A DNA stretch of 10,571 nucleotides from CAWELS01 sp964468205 (GTDB lineage Bacteria; Acidobacteriota; Terriglobia; Bryobacterales; Bryobacteraceae): assembly GCA_964468205.1 (NCBI GenBank), contig CAYXVG010000116.1, forward strand, positions 1 to 10,571. Reading direction: 5' to 3'. Made by a program: the position numbers and the translations under genes. Positions 1-6,514 of this stretch are shown in pieces. The number at the start of each line of letters is the position of its first letter. Position 1 is the stretch's first letter. Below the pieces are notes generated by a model that made no database searches, was not told the origin of the DNA, and worked only from the letters and a program-made list of their open reading frames with translations.

Positions 1-279
1 TTGATGACGCTCAAGATCGCCGACGCTGCCGCGGACCGGACGTTGGCGGCTGCGGAGCAGATCGAAGATGAAGCGACGACAACCGCCCCCGGGACGGCGG
101 CTTACTTATCGGCGGCGGCCTACATCGCGGCTCTTCAAAGCCAGGCACACATGCAAAGGATGATCGCGGGACAGATGAGACAGGAGGCGGCGCGACTGGC
201 TCACGACACGATGATCCTCAAACGGAGCGCCACGCTTACCTTGGAGTCCCGGGAGAAGATTAGCGACTTGAACCAGTGA
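1..279 (+). CDS. VirB5/TrbJ-like T4SS protein, 3' part only
   Basis: The reading frame is open from the window edge to the stop at 277-279, so this is almost certainly the C-terminal part of a longer gene; the apparent TTG/ATG start at 1-6 is probably internal. The 92 visible residues are Ala-rich and helical, with many Gln, Glu and Arg. From its TAPGTA motif to the end, the sequence aligns without gaps to the C-terminus of the next gene product: 28 of 65 positions are identical by hand count, ending in SREKI-x2-LN. The two are therefore tandem paralogs. Ala-rich helical exported proteins just upstream of a VirB6-like gene are typical of the VirB5/TrbJ family, which forms minor pilus-tip or adhesin components. 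The family call rests on context and on the paralog, because no signal peptide is visible in this fragment. The stop lies 11 bases before the next ATG. Confidence 0.6.
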   Translation: MMTLKIADAAADRTLAAAEQIEDEATTTAPGTAAYLSAAAYIAALQSQAHMQRMIAGQMRQEAARLAHDTMILKRSATLTLESREKISDLNQ

Positions 280-290
280 GGGAAAGCGCG

Positions 291-1139
291 ATGGAACTGA
301 TCACAGCAACGAAGCGGTTTGTACGCGACCACCGGATGCCGGCCGTTGCTCTCCTGCTTGTGTTGGCGCTACTCGCCCCGCAGCCGGCGGAAGGGCAGCT
401 CGGACTCATCATTGGGCTGGGCAATCTCATAGGAAGCGGGTTGAGCGCACTCAGCGGAATCATGGCCCAGGTGAGTGACGCCCTGCGAAATGTCATTGGC
501 CCGCTTCTGGACTCGATTCACAACACGCTGTCGGCGATTCAGAGCATCGTGCAGCAGCTCTTTGATTTCCAGAGAGAAGTGATCTACCCAGAGGAAGCCA
601 TCGCCGCGGCGCAGGGGGTGGTCGGGGCCGTAGCGGGCATTTACAGCCAGATCAGGGCGATCTGGCAGACGGTGATCCGTAGCGCGACCCTGCCCCGGCC
701 GCAATCGCTCGAGGACGTGATACTGAGCGGTGATCCCGGTCAGATCCCGAACGTCGGCAGCCGCTTCGCAGATGTGTATACGCCACTGCCGGCAGCCACC
801 GAGGTGCACCCGGCCGAGCGGGACCTCATCGACATGTCGGACGCCGTGGCGCGGGCGGCGATGAAGCGCGCCATCGCGATCGACGCGATTGCGGATCAGG
901 AGCTGGAAGCAGCGGAATACATGTTCGGAGAACTGGCAGGAACGGCGCCCGGCACGGCGGAGATGATCGGCGCACAGGCCGGGGCCTGGCTCGTGCGATC
1001 ACACGCCTACACCCAGCAGGCGCTCGCGGAGTTGATGCGCGTGCGTGCACTGGAGCTGGCAGCGCAGAGTGCGCGGATGAAGGCAGCGGCCCGATACACG
1101 CGGGAGAGCCGCGAGAAGATCGAGAACCTGAACCGGTAA
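291..1139 (+). CDS. VirB5/TrbJ-like exported T4SS component
   Basis: The product is 282 residues. Residues 1-35 form a signal peptide: a basic start (KRFVRDHR), a hydrophobic core at about 18-30 (AVALLLVLALLA), and a likely cleavage near AEG|Q. The mature part is almost wholly helical, with a Gly-rich segment at 38-60, an amphipathic helix at 60-130, a Pro-containing break at about 132-175 and a long Ala/Arg/Glu helix at 180-282. The last hundred residues are paralogous to the preceding partial gene. A signal peptide on a helical protein directly before a VirB6-like gene is the usual order for VirB5/TrbJ, a periplasmic or pilus-tip protein. I chose ATG at 291 because GAGGGA (279-284) lies at good spacing and the signal peptide then starts naturally; a GTG at 276 overlapping the upstream stop is possible but would add five polar residues. 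VirB5-type sequences diverge strongly, so the family name is tentative. Confidence 0.65.
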   Translation: MELITATKRFVRDHRMPAVALLLVLALLAPQPAEGQLGLIIGLGNLIGSGLSALSGIMAQVSDALRNVIGPLLDSIHNTLSAIQSIVQQLFDFQREVIYPEEAIAAAQGVVGAVAGIYSQIRAIWQTVIRSATLPRPQSLEDVILSGDPGQIPNVGSRFADVYTPLPAATEVHPAERDLIDMSDAVARAAMKRAIAIDAIADQELEAAEYMFGELAGTAPGTAEMIGAQAGAWLVRSHAYTQQALAELMRVRALELAAQSARMKAAARYTRESREKIENLNR

Positions 1140-1151
1140 TAAGGGGCAGCG

Positions 1152-2300
1152 ATGTTCTACTTCGAGCAGATGTTCAACACGGCGCTGGACGGCATTGTGT
1201 CGAGCGGCCTGATGAGCGCCGTGTTGACGACCGCCTATGGGATTCTGCTGGCCTCGCTGCTGTTCTCGGCCTACGAAGCTTGGGCCAGAGGAGGGGATGT
1301 ACGGGCGCTGGGATCGGCGGGCGTGAAGTACCTGGCCCTGGGCCTTCTGTTCTTGAACGCCGGAGCCGTGTATGACTCAGTCTTCCGGTCGGTGATCGAG
1401 GCTTTCAATCAAATCGCGCATGCAATGGCAGGCGCCGGTCCGACCGATGTGTTTCGGGGCTGGCTGAGCGAGTTGAGAGCGGCCGCGGGCTGGCCAACGA
1501 TGCTGAACTTTGTCACCGGGACAATGGCCGGACTCATCAGCACGTTGCTGCTAATCATCGCCATGATCCTGTACCCGGTGGCGTACCTGCTGTTCTCCAT
1601 CCTGTACGCGTTCTATGGTGCGATCCTGTACGTCATCGGGCCACTGGTCCTGGCGTTGATGCCGAGTATGGGCGTGGGTTCTCTTGCACGGCGCTATGGC
1701 GTCAACCTGATGATCTTCGCGAGCTGGGGCCTGATCTACGGCATCTTCTGCCGCCTCGCGATCGCTCTGAATGTCAACAGCATGGCGGCAATCACCGGAG
1801 CCGGAAGCTTCGCAGGCGCCATGGCCGGCGCGTCGCAGGAGGTGCTGCTTGCGGCGTCCAGCATCTTGTTCTCCCTGTGCATCTTCCTCATTCCGTTCCT
1901 GGCCAGAAGGATTGTCGAAGGCGACGTGGGGACAAGCATGTTCGCCATGCTGGCGGGCACCGCGGCGCTGGTGCACAGTACGATCGCGCTCGCCCGCGGG
2001 CCTGCCGGCGGGTGGGGTGCGGTCACGTCCCCGTCGGGCGGCGACGGTGGCGGCGGTTCTGGCGCGGCAAACGCCGGCGGTTCCGGCGGCAGCAGTATCA
2101 CGGGCAGCAACACGCCGCCGCCTGCCCCGACCCCACGTCCGAGCCGTGTGAGTATTCCGCACTCGGTTGGATGGGTCGTCGGAGCGGGAGCCGCACTCGG
2201 GTATAAGGGCGCCGCCGGCGCCGTGAGCGCGGTTCGTGGTCTGGTGAGCGGTGATCAACCACCGCCAAGCTCTCAGAATTCGCCGAAGCAAGGAGGTTAG
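1152..2300 (+). CDS. VirB6/TrbL-like inner-membrane channel protein
   Basis: The product is 382 residues and polytopic. Hydrophobic segments are visible at about 20-40, 57-75, 125-143, 145-170, 184-204, 232-250 and 262-280. A longer polar loop at about 85-118 separates the first pair from the rest. VirB6/TrbL proteins have five or more membrane helices and form part of the inner-membrane channel that the T-strand contacts. The topology and the position between VirB5-like and VirB8-like genes match that family. After the last helix there is a low-complexity tail, Gly/Ser-rich at about 294-316 and Pro-rich at 321-332, followed by a short Ala/Gly hydrophobic patch at 340-365. Such extended C-terminal tails are common in TrbL-type proteins. 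The start is supported by AAGGGG at 1141-1146, five bases upstream. The gene begins 12 bases after the previous stop, so co-transcription is likely. Confidence 0.8.
   Translation: MFYFEQMFNTALDGIVSSGLMSAVLTTAYGILLASLLFSAYEAWARGGDVRALGSAGVKYLALGLLFLNAGAVYDSVFRSVIEAFNQIAHAMAGAGPTDVFRGWLSELRAAAGWPTMLNFVTGTMAGLISTLLLIIAMILYPVAYLLFSILYAFYGAILYVIGPLVLALMPSMGVGSLARRYGVNLMIFASWGLIYGIFCRLAIALNVNSMAAITGAGSFAGAMAGASQEVLLAASSILFSLCIFLIPFLARRIVEGDVGTSMFAMLAGTAALVHSTIALARGPAGGWGAVTSPSGGDGGGGSGAANAGGSGGSSITGSNTPPPAPTPRPSRVSIPHSVGWVVGAGAALGYKGAAGAVSAVRGLVSGDQPPPSSQNSPKQGG
2291..2296 (+). promoter_or_regulatory. Strong ribosome binding site for the VirB8-like gene
   Basis: A perfect AGGAGG lies inside the last codons of the VirB6-like gene, seven bases before a GTG at 2304. 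It decides the GTG start for the next gene and implies translational coupling of the two membrane components. Confidence 0.8.
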
Positions 2301-2303
2301 ACA

Positions 2304-3059
2304 GTGTTCTTTCGGACAAAGAAAAAGCGCGACGAACTGCCCGAGATAACTCAGCTCTCAAAGTATTACGAGATGGATGGCCAGTTGCGCGCATACGCCA
2401 ACCGCATGGCTGTCATCGGGCTGGTCTGCGGATTGCTGGCGGTCGGAGCTCTCAGTTTTGCGGCGTATGTGCGCCTGCAACCCCCGGTCGTGATCCGCGT
2501 CGACAGGCAGGGTGAAGCCAGGGTCGTAGGGGGCCAAACCGTTGCTCTCGGGAATGGACTTCTGGATGCATTTACGGCTTCTGCCGGCGGGGTCGAATCG
2601 GCTCCCACCGACGTGGAAGGCCGCGGCATGGTGCGGCGCTTCCTGATGCGCTATCTGACCTACACACCGACGAACGTCGAGCGGAACTTCGCCGAGGCGA
2701 TGAACATGATGACCCGGAACTTCAGGACCCTGACGATGAACAAGCTTCGGGACGAGGACATTGTGGGCAAGATCAAGGCTGACGAGATCACCTCCACCAT
2801 CAGGATCCGGTCGATTGAGCCGGTGCCGGGCATGCCCTGGACCTACCAGGCGTTCGCCGCCAAGGAGGTTCGCCGCCTGTCGAGCCATGGCACGGAGTAC
2901 ACCGACAAAATGGTCTGCCGGTACCAGGTGCGCCTGGTGCAGTCACGCCGCAGCCAGACCAATCCGAGCGGACTGCTCGTCGGCGAGTTCTGGGAACAAC
3001 AGATGGTCAGCGAGCGGGACATCGGTCTGGAGCAGAACAGCGGGTTGCTGGACCGCTGA
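2304..3059 (+). CDS. VirB8/TrbF-like T4SS assembly protein
   Basis: The product is 251 residues with the bitopic layout of VirB8/TrbF. A short basic cytoplasmic N-terminus (FRTKKKR) and an aromatic stretch near 18-32 are followed by one membrane helix at about 35-56 and then a periplasmic domain. Just after the membrane comes PPVVIRVDRQGEA (60-72), a TrbF-type signature. The domain also contains MVRRFLMRYLTYTP, where the helix following the membrane segment is expected, and a C-terminal beta-rich part with TYQAFAAKEVRRL and MVCRYQVRLV. VirB8 nucleates the inner-membrane complex and contacts VirB6, VirB9 and VirB10. The length is close to the family norm. GTG start with a strong ribosome site; the stop is three bases from the upstream junction of the same compact operon. 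VirB9/TrbG would normally follow directly, but here it lies about 3.4 kb downstream. Confidence 0.85.
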   Translation: MFFRTKKKRDELPEITQLSKYYEMDGQLRAYANRMAVIGLVCGLLAVGALSFAAYVRLQPPVVIRVDRQGEARVVGGQTVALGNGLLDAFTASAGGVESAPTDVEGRGMVRRFLMRYLTYTPTNVERNFAEAMNMMTRNFRTLTMNKLRDEDIVGKIKADEITSTIRIRSIEPVPGMPWTYQAFAAKEVRRLSSHGTEYTDKMVCRYQVRLVQSRRSQTNPSGLLVGEFWEQQMVSERDIGLEQNSGLLDR

Positions 3060-3082
3060 ACGAAGGGAGAAAGGAACCACAA

Positions 3083-3454
3083 ATGGCAGAAGCGACCGAA
3101 ACGAAGAGAGTTTTTCCAGGACCGGACACGCCAGCGGCGAGATCCGAAACGGATACCAGGACGGACCCCAACACCAAGAAGCGTCGTTCAGGCCGCCGCT
3201 CACGAAGCATGACCGACGGCGCCGGGACGGCGCGATACTTCCTCGGCAAACCCTGCAAGGGAAACGAGACGCCCGAGCTGGGCGAGGAGGTAGACAGTGA
3301 AGCCCGGGCGCTGCTGATGGGGTACAAGGGCGACAAGCATCTCTTCTTGGTCACCGAGTACCAGGTCACCGAAGTGATCAACCAGGACAAGGTCGGCCTG
3401 GCAAAGCAGCCCGTTGCCGCCGGCCCGCGAGTTTCTAACGTCAACAGAGGTTGA
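3083..3454 (+). CDS. Small unrecognised protein between VirB8-like and polymerase genes
   Basis: The product is 123 residues and I do not recognise its family. AAGGA at 3071-3075, seven bases before the ATG, supports translation. Residues 1-48 look disordered: rich in Thr, Asp, Arg and Pro, with a basic cluster KKRRSGRRSRS at 32-42 that could bind nucleic acid. Residues 50-112 look folded, with a probable beta-alpha-beta pattern (GTARYFLGKP, SEARALLMGYK, HLFLVTEYQVTEVI). There is no signal peptide or membrane helix. The last five or so codons lie within a hairpin at 3438-3457, so the C-terminus may be native or may have been altered by insertion of the structured element that follows. Position beside the polymerase gene suggests a possible partner, but this is inference only. 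Confidence 0.6.
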   Translation: MAEATETKRVFPGPDTPAARSETDTRTDPNTKKRRSGRRSRSMTDGAGTARYFLGKPCKGNETPELGEEVDSEARALLMGYKGDKHLFLVTEYQVTEVINQDKVGLAKQPVAAGPRVSNVNRG

Positions 3455-3697
3455 TGTAGAAGGCGCCCACGCCTCACGTGGGATGTGCTGCTGAACTTCA
3501 CCGGAGGTGAGGCAGCAAACCCGCCCGGTCCTGATTCCAACCGAGGAATCCACCGGACGGGCAGGAACAACGGAATACGGTCTGGCTCGCCCCAAGGAGC
3601 CTGGCCGGAAACCTTGGTTTTCGGCAACAGGCCCCTGGCGGAAGCCAGCGTGAGGACTCTCCTCACGTACGGTCCGTAGCTGAACAGCAGACTGCTA
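3438..3697 (+). ncRNA. Structured RNA-like region, probable ORF-less group II intron remnant
   Basis: About 250 bases contain no convincing gene but a dense series of stem-loops. Hairpins read by eye are 3438-3457 (8 bp, loop AGAG), 3466-3482 (6 bp), 3486-3517 (5 + 7 bp with a bulge), 3523-3562 (nested stem, outer 8 bp with one bulged G and inner GATTCC/GGAATC), 3635-3648 (5 bp closed by a GGAA tetraloop) and 3650-3666 (7 bp, loop CTC). The segment 3642-3675 is 34 bases long, has an AGCC near its 5' side and ends CACGTACGGTCC. This is close to the AGC-triad and GUACGGU strands of group II intron domain V, which is also about 34 bases. A possible domain VI-like pairing follows (TAGCTG 3677-3682 with CTGCTA 3692-3697). 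No reverse transcriptase is present and total length is far below a complete intron, so a deletion remnant is likelier than a working intron. The lower part of the domain V-like stem has mismatches. An unrelated leader RNA of the downstream gene is the alternative. Confidence 0.45.
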
Positions 3698-3702
3698 AGG
3701 AG
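3697..3702 (+). promoter_or_regulatory. Ribosome binding site for the polymerase gene
   Basis: AAGGAG lies eight bases before the ATG at 3711 and fixes that start. It sits immediately after the structured region, so folding of that RNA could influence access to it. Confidence 0.65.
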
Positions 3703-3710
3703 AAACTCTC

Positions 3711-6350
3711 ATGACAACCGATTCCGTCGCCAGAGAGAGCTCACTGGGGGTCATACACCTCCAGTTGACGAAGGATGGTCGAATCGAACGCAAAATGCCG
3801 GACCTCAGCCCGCAGGCGCAATTGAAGAATACGCTGCTCGACGCCCTCTATCCGGGGATTCGAGTGGCGTGTGTCTCGGTAACGCCTGAGCCGCTCGATC
3901 AGGTGGAGCGCGCCAAGGTGGAAAGCGCCTTGTCGCGGTTCCAGATCGACGGTGGGGACTTTCGGCTCATTGGGGCTTCCGGATCGGCGAAGAACGGCAA
4001 GTACTACGCCGTGGGCGCCGAACACGAGAGGCCACTTGCTAAGCGTTTCTCGGACTGGCCGCAAGCCGCGATCACGTACTTCGGGATTCTGGTCTCACCC
4101 TGCAAGGTGAGGATCGAGATACCGAACGGACGGGTCACGGTGGTGCCCGACCATGAGTTAGGCACCAACGACTGCCGAGGGTGGCTGCGCAAGTCGCTGT
4201 TTGACAAGCTCAGCTTGCCCGAGGGTCGCTTCTACCAGTTCCGACTCGCATTCGCCAACACGCAGGCCAAGGGGAGTTTCAAGGTGATGAGCGACGACGT
4301 CGCCGATACCTTGGAGACGGACATCGTCCTGCCCCAGTCGTCTGTCAAACCCGAATACAAGGGAACCAGCAAAGTGCTCGCTTGGCTCACCGGCGAGGCG
4401 CGCACCTATGCGGGAGACCTCATCCTCGGCATTCGGGACTACTCGCGGCCACTGAATTTTGAGTCGAGCTACACGGTAATTGAACACGCGCCGGAAGACT
4501 CGTTCGAGCTCGAAATCAAGCCGCAGGCCCTCGAACAAGCGCAACGGCTGAAAGACGTTGTCGAGAGCGGCAACTACGGAGAGCTATTCGATCTGCTCGG
4601 GATCTCCCAGACGCAGGAACCTGTGATCGATGAGCCCGCCGAAGACGATGAGGCCACCTCCGTTGAGCGCAGTGTTCTCGAAGCGATTCTCAAAGCCGAT
4701 CCAACGGGTTACCTGATCCAGCATCCCTGGGTCAACAACCAGCTTCAACGTGTGCTGGCTCGTTGGGCGTACAAGGTGTGCACAGCAGGCGGCTTCAAGA
4801 TGCCGGCGTTCGCGCTGGCGGATGACGGCTATCTGTTCGAGCACCAGGGCAAGGTGTACGCGGGTTCCGACTGGATTCCCGAGGACCACTCCATCAATTC
4901 GCTCGCTTCGGCCCGCGGACTGGTGGTGCGGTACCCCGTCCGGATGAAGGAGGATCTCCTGCCGTATACGAAGCTTCCCACGTCGGCGCTACGGGAACTC
5001 TTGGAGAAGCAGTTGCGGCGGCAGGGTTGTCCAGAGACGGACACACTCGCGCCGAAACTCATTCGAGAGCAACTCGAGATGGAGGGCACGTTCGTGCTCC
5101 ACTCGAAAACCGCGGCCAAGAACGGGGGCGACTACGACTTTGACTTTGTCTGCGTGGTGGAGGGCGAGCGGTTCCCGCGTTTCGTGGACCATCGCTTCCA
5201 GTACAAGGGCAAGGGGTCGGTCGGAAAGACCAAGGCACGGAAGGTGCGGAGCCCATGGTGGAACCTGCCGCAGGTCGCTCTGAGCGCGAAGGGCAATCAG
5301 ATTGGCTCGATCACCGATCTGAAAACCCAGTGCGTTGCGGCCGGCCGGGAGGATCTCGCCTACGAGCTTGTCGCGCAGCTTCAGCTCGCCTTGGACCAGC
5401 TCAAACATGGTGTCGAGCCGGATCAGGAGAAGATCCGCTCCATCCGGGAGCAGATCCAGCAGAGCCCGGCGGCGCAGTGGCTTCGGGCGAAGAAGGTCAA
5501 ACAGGTACGAGACCTTCCCGAGCGCTTCGAATGTCCGCCCAGCGACCGCATCGGCGCAATGTACAACCTGATTCGGAAAGAGCTCAGCGACTTCTTCTCG
5601 AATCGCATGCCGGTGGGGCAATTCCGCGGCCTGGTTCAAGGGTACGAGTTCACCCGAGAGATGGTCGAGGAATGCCGCAAGCTGAACCGTGTCTGGGGTA
5701 TGTCCATCCAGGCCGGGATCGAGAAGAAGGAACTGCTCGTCGGCAACGCGCAGCAGGCGGAACAGGCGTTCGAGGAAGGCAAGTCCGACCGAGAGCGCCG
5801 CTCAAACCTGCTGCACAGTCTGTGTCAGGCACGTGCTGCCCTCGGAGCATACGAAAAGCAGTGGCAGGAAGAGATCCGGTCGCTGATTTGGGTCGTGCGC
5901 ACTTGGGCGGCACACAAGGAAGAAAACCGGATGGGATGGCTGCAGGCTCTTCACACAGTGGTTTGCAGCTCGAAGAGTGAACGGGCCTCCGGCGCCCTTC
6001 CCTTCTACGCCTTTCCTAACGAGCTCCTGAAAGCGGTCGTCGAGCGAACCGGGGGCCGGCCAGTACAACTGGCGGTGCCGCGGGTGAGCGAAGGTGCGAT
6101 CGAGATGGACCCAGAGGGCCGCTGCTTCCTGGTCGAGGAGATCAGGTCGGACAGCGGCACAGCCTACACCAAGATGACCTTCCTGATGCAGGTGACCGCC
6201 GACGGAAAGGTTGTCTACGACAGCGGCCGTGTGGACTGGGTGCATCCGTTCCCGTTTCGTGCGGGCGCGGGGGTCATTCAGGACGGGAAGCTCGAAGTTC
6301 CCGGCACACGGCAACTGCCACAGGTGAATACGCAGTTGAAGTCTGCGTAG
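3711..6350 (+). CDS. Two-barrel RNA polymerase related to cellular RdRP / YonO
   Basis: The product is 879 residues. I read it as a single-chain double-psi beta-barrel (DPBB) RNA polymerase, based on motifs collinear with cellular RNA-dependent RNA polymerases: ASGSAKNGK (89-97) for the SnSqlr motif; YFGILVSP (123-130) for the ARmGqcFS segment; VPDHE (145-149) for I-DIE; DCRG (154-157) for the DGxGK region; YQFR (175-178) followed by KG (187-188); SSVKPEYKG (210-218) for the RpSm-KF lysine segment; VVRYP (405-409) for the RnP motif; GGDYDFD (472-478) for the metal-binding GGDYDGD; and LALDQLKHG (559-567) for the AVDfpKtG motif. The first barrel would lie at about 140-270 and the second at about 350-570, joined by an acidic linker (303-316). 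A helical region (570-760) and an unrecognised beta-rich C-terminus (765-879) follow. All three catalytic aspartates (474, 476, 478) are present. There is no signal peptide or membrane helix, so it is cytoplasmic unless exported. It would make RNA on a DNA or RNA template; which one cannot be told here. It sits inside a T4SS operon. Confidence 0.78.
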   Translation: MTTDSVARESSLGVIHLQLTKDGRIERKMPDLSPQAQLKNTLLDALYPGIRVACVSVTPEPLDQVERAKVESALSRFQIDGGDFRLIGASGSAKNGKYYAVGAEHERPLAKRFSDWPQAAITYFGILVSPCKVRIEIPNGRVTVVPDHELGTNDCRGWLRKSLFDKLSLPEGRFYQFRLAFANTQAKGSFKVMSDDVADTLETDIVLPQSSVKPEYKGTSKVLAWLTGEARTYAGDLILGIRDYSRPLNFESSYTVIEHAPEDSFELEIKPQALEQAQRLKDVVESGNYGELFDLLGISQTQEPVIDEPAEDDEATSVERSVLEAILKADPTGYLIQHPWVNNQLQRVLARWAYKVCTAGGFKMPAFALADDGYLFEHQGKVYAGSDWIPEDHSINSLASARGLVVRYPVRMKEDLLPYTKLPTSALRELLEKQLRRQGCPETDTLAPKLIREQLEMEGTFVLHSKTAAKNGGDYDFDFVCVVEGERFPRFVDHRFQYKGKGSVGKTKARKVRSPWWNLPQVALSAKGNQIGSITDLKTQCVAAGREDLAYELVAQLQLALDQLKHGVEPDQEKIRSIREQIQQSPAAQWLRAKKVKQVRDLPERFECPPSDRIGAMYNLIRKELSDFFSNRMPVGQFRGLVQGYEFTREMVEECRKLNRVWGMSIQAGIEKKELLVGNAQQAEQAFEEGKSDRERRSNLLHSLCQARAALGAYEKQWQEEIRSLIWVVRTWAAHKEENRMGWLQALHTVVCSSKSERASGALPFYAFPNELLKAVVERTGGRPVQLAVPRVSEGAIEMDPEGRCFLVEEIRSDSGTAYTKMTFLMQVTADGKVVYDSGRVDWVHPFPFRAGAGVIQDGKLEVPGTRQLPQVNTQLKSA

Positions 6351-6428
6351 TGATTGTGGGGAGCGGAATTCCGGCCCTGCACGTTGATGGCGACATGACA
6401 AGAGCGGGCCAGTCCAGCTTGAGTCAGT

Positions 6429-6441
6429 CCAACCCGGTTGG
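6429..6441. repeat. Short perfect dyad upstream of the VirB9-like gene
   Basis: CCAACC and GGTTGG flank a single C in the 164-base gap between the polymerase and VirB9-like genes. The one-base centre suits a protein-binding dyad better than an RNA hairpin. Nearby, GC-rich partial repeats (GCCCGG/CTGGGC at about 6459-6476) could also pair. No convincing -35/-10 promoter was found. Confidence 0.25.
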
Positions 6442-6514
6442 TCCAGGTTTTCGGGCGTCTGCCCGGAAGCCTGGGCCCGGCCGGCACCGCCCACAGAGAT
6501 TCGAGGGACACACA

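Noticed and set aside
1551..2291. 246-residue open frame on the - strand
   Set aside because: Antisense shadow of the VirB6-like gene, Arg/His-rich without folds; the + strand frame has clear membrane helices.
3007..3666. 219-residue open frame on the - strand across the small gene and the structured stretch
   Set aside because: No recognisable domain, Ser/Arg/Pro-rich shadow composition, and it conflicts with the supported VirB8-like end and the small + strand gene.
3485..3679. 64-residue open frame within the structured stretch
   Set aside because: No ribosome site, the composition is Gly/Pro/Arg-rich, and the DNA is better explained by stem-loops. Its translation looks like a read-through of intron-type RNA.
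6350..6514. N-terminal extension of the VirB9-like protein from GTG 6350
   Set aside because: It would place 55 polar residues before a good signal peptide and lacks a ribosome site, whereas ATG 6515 has one.
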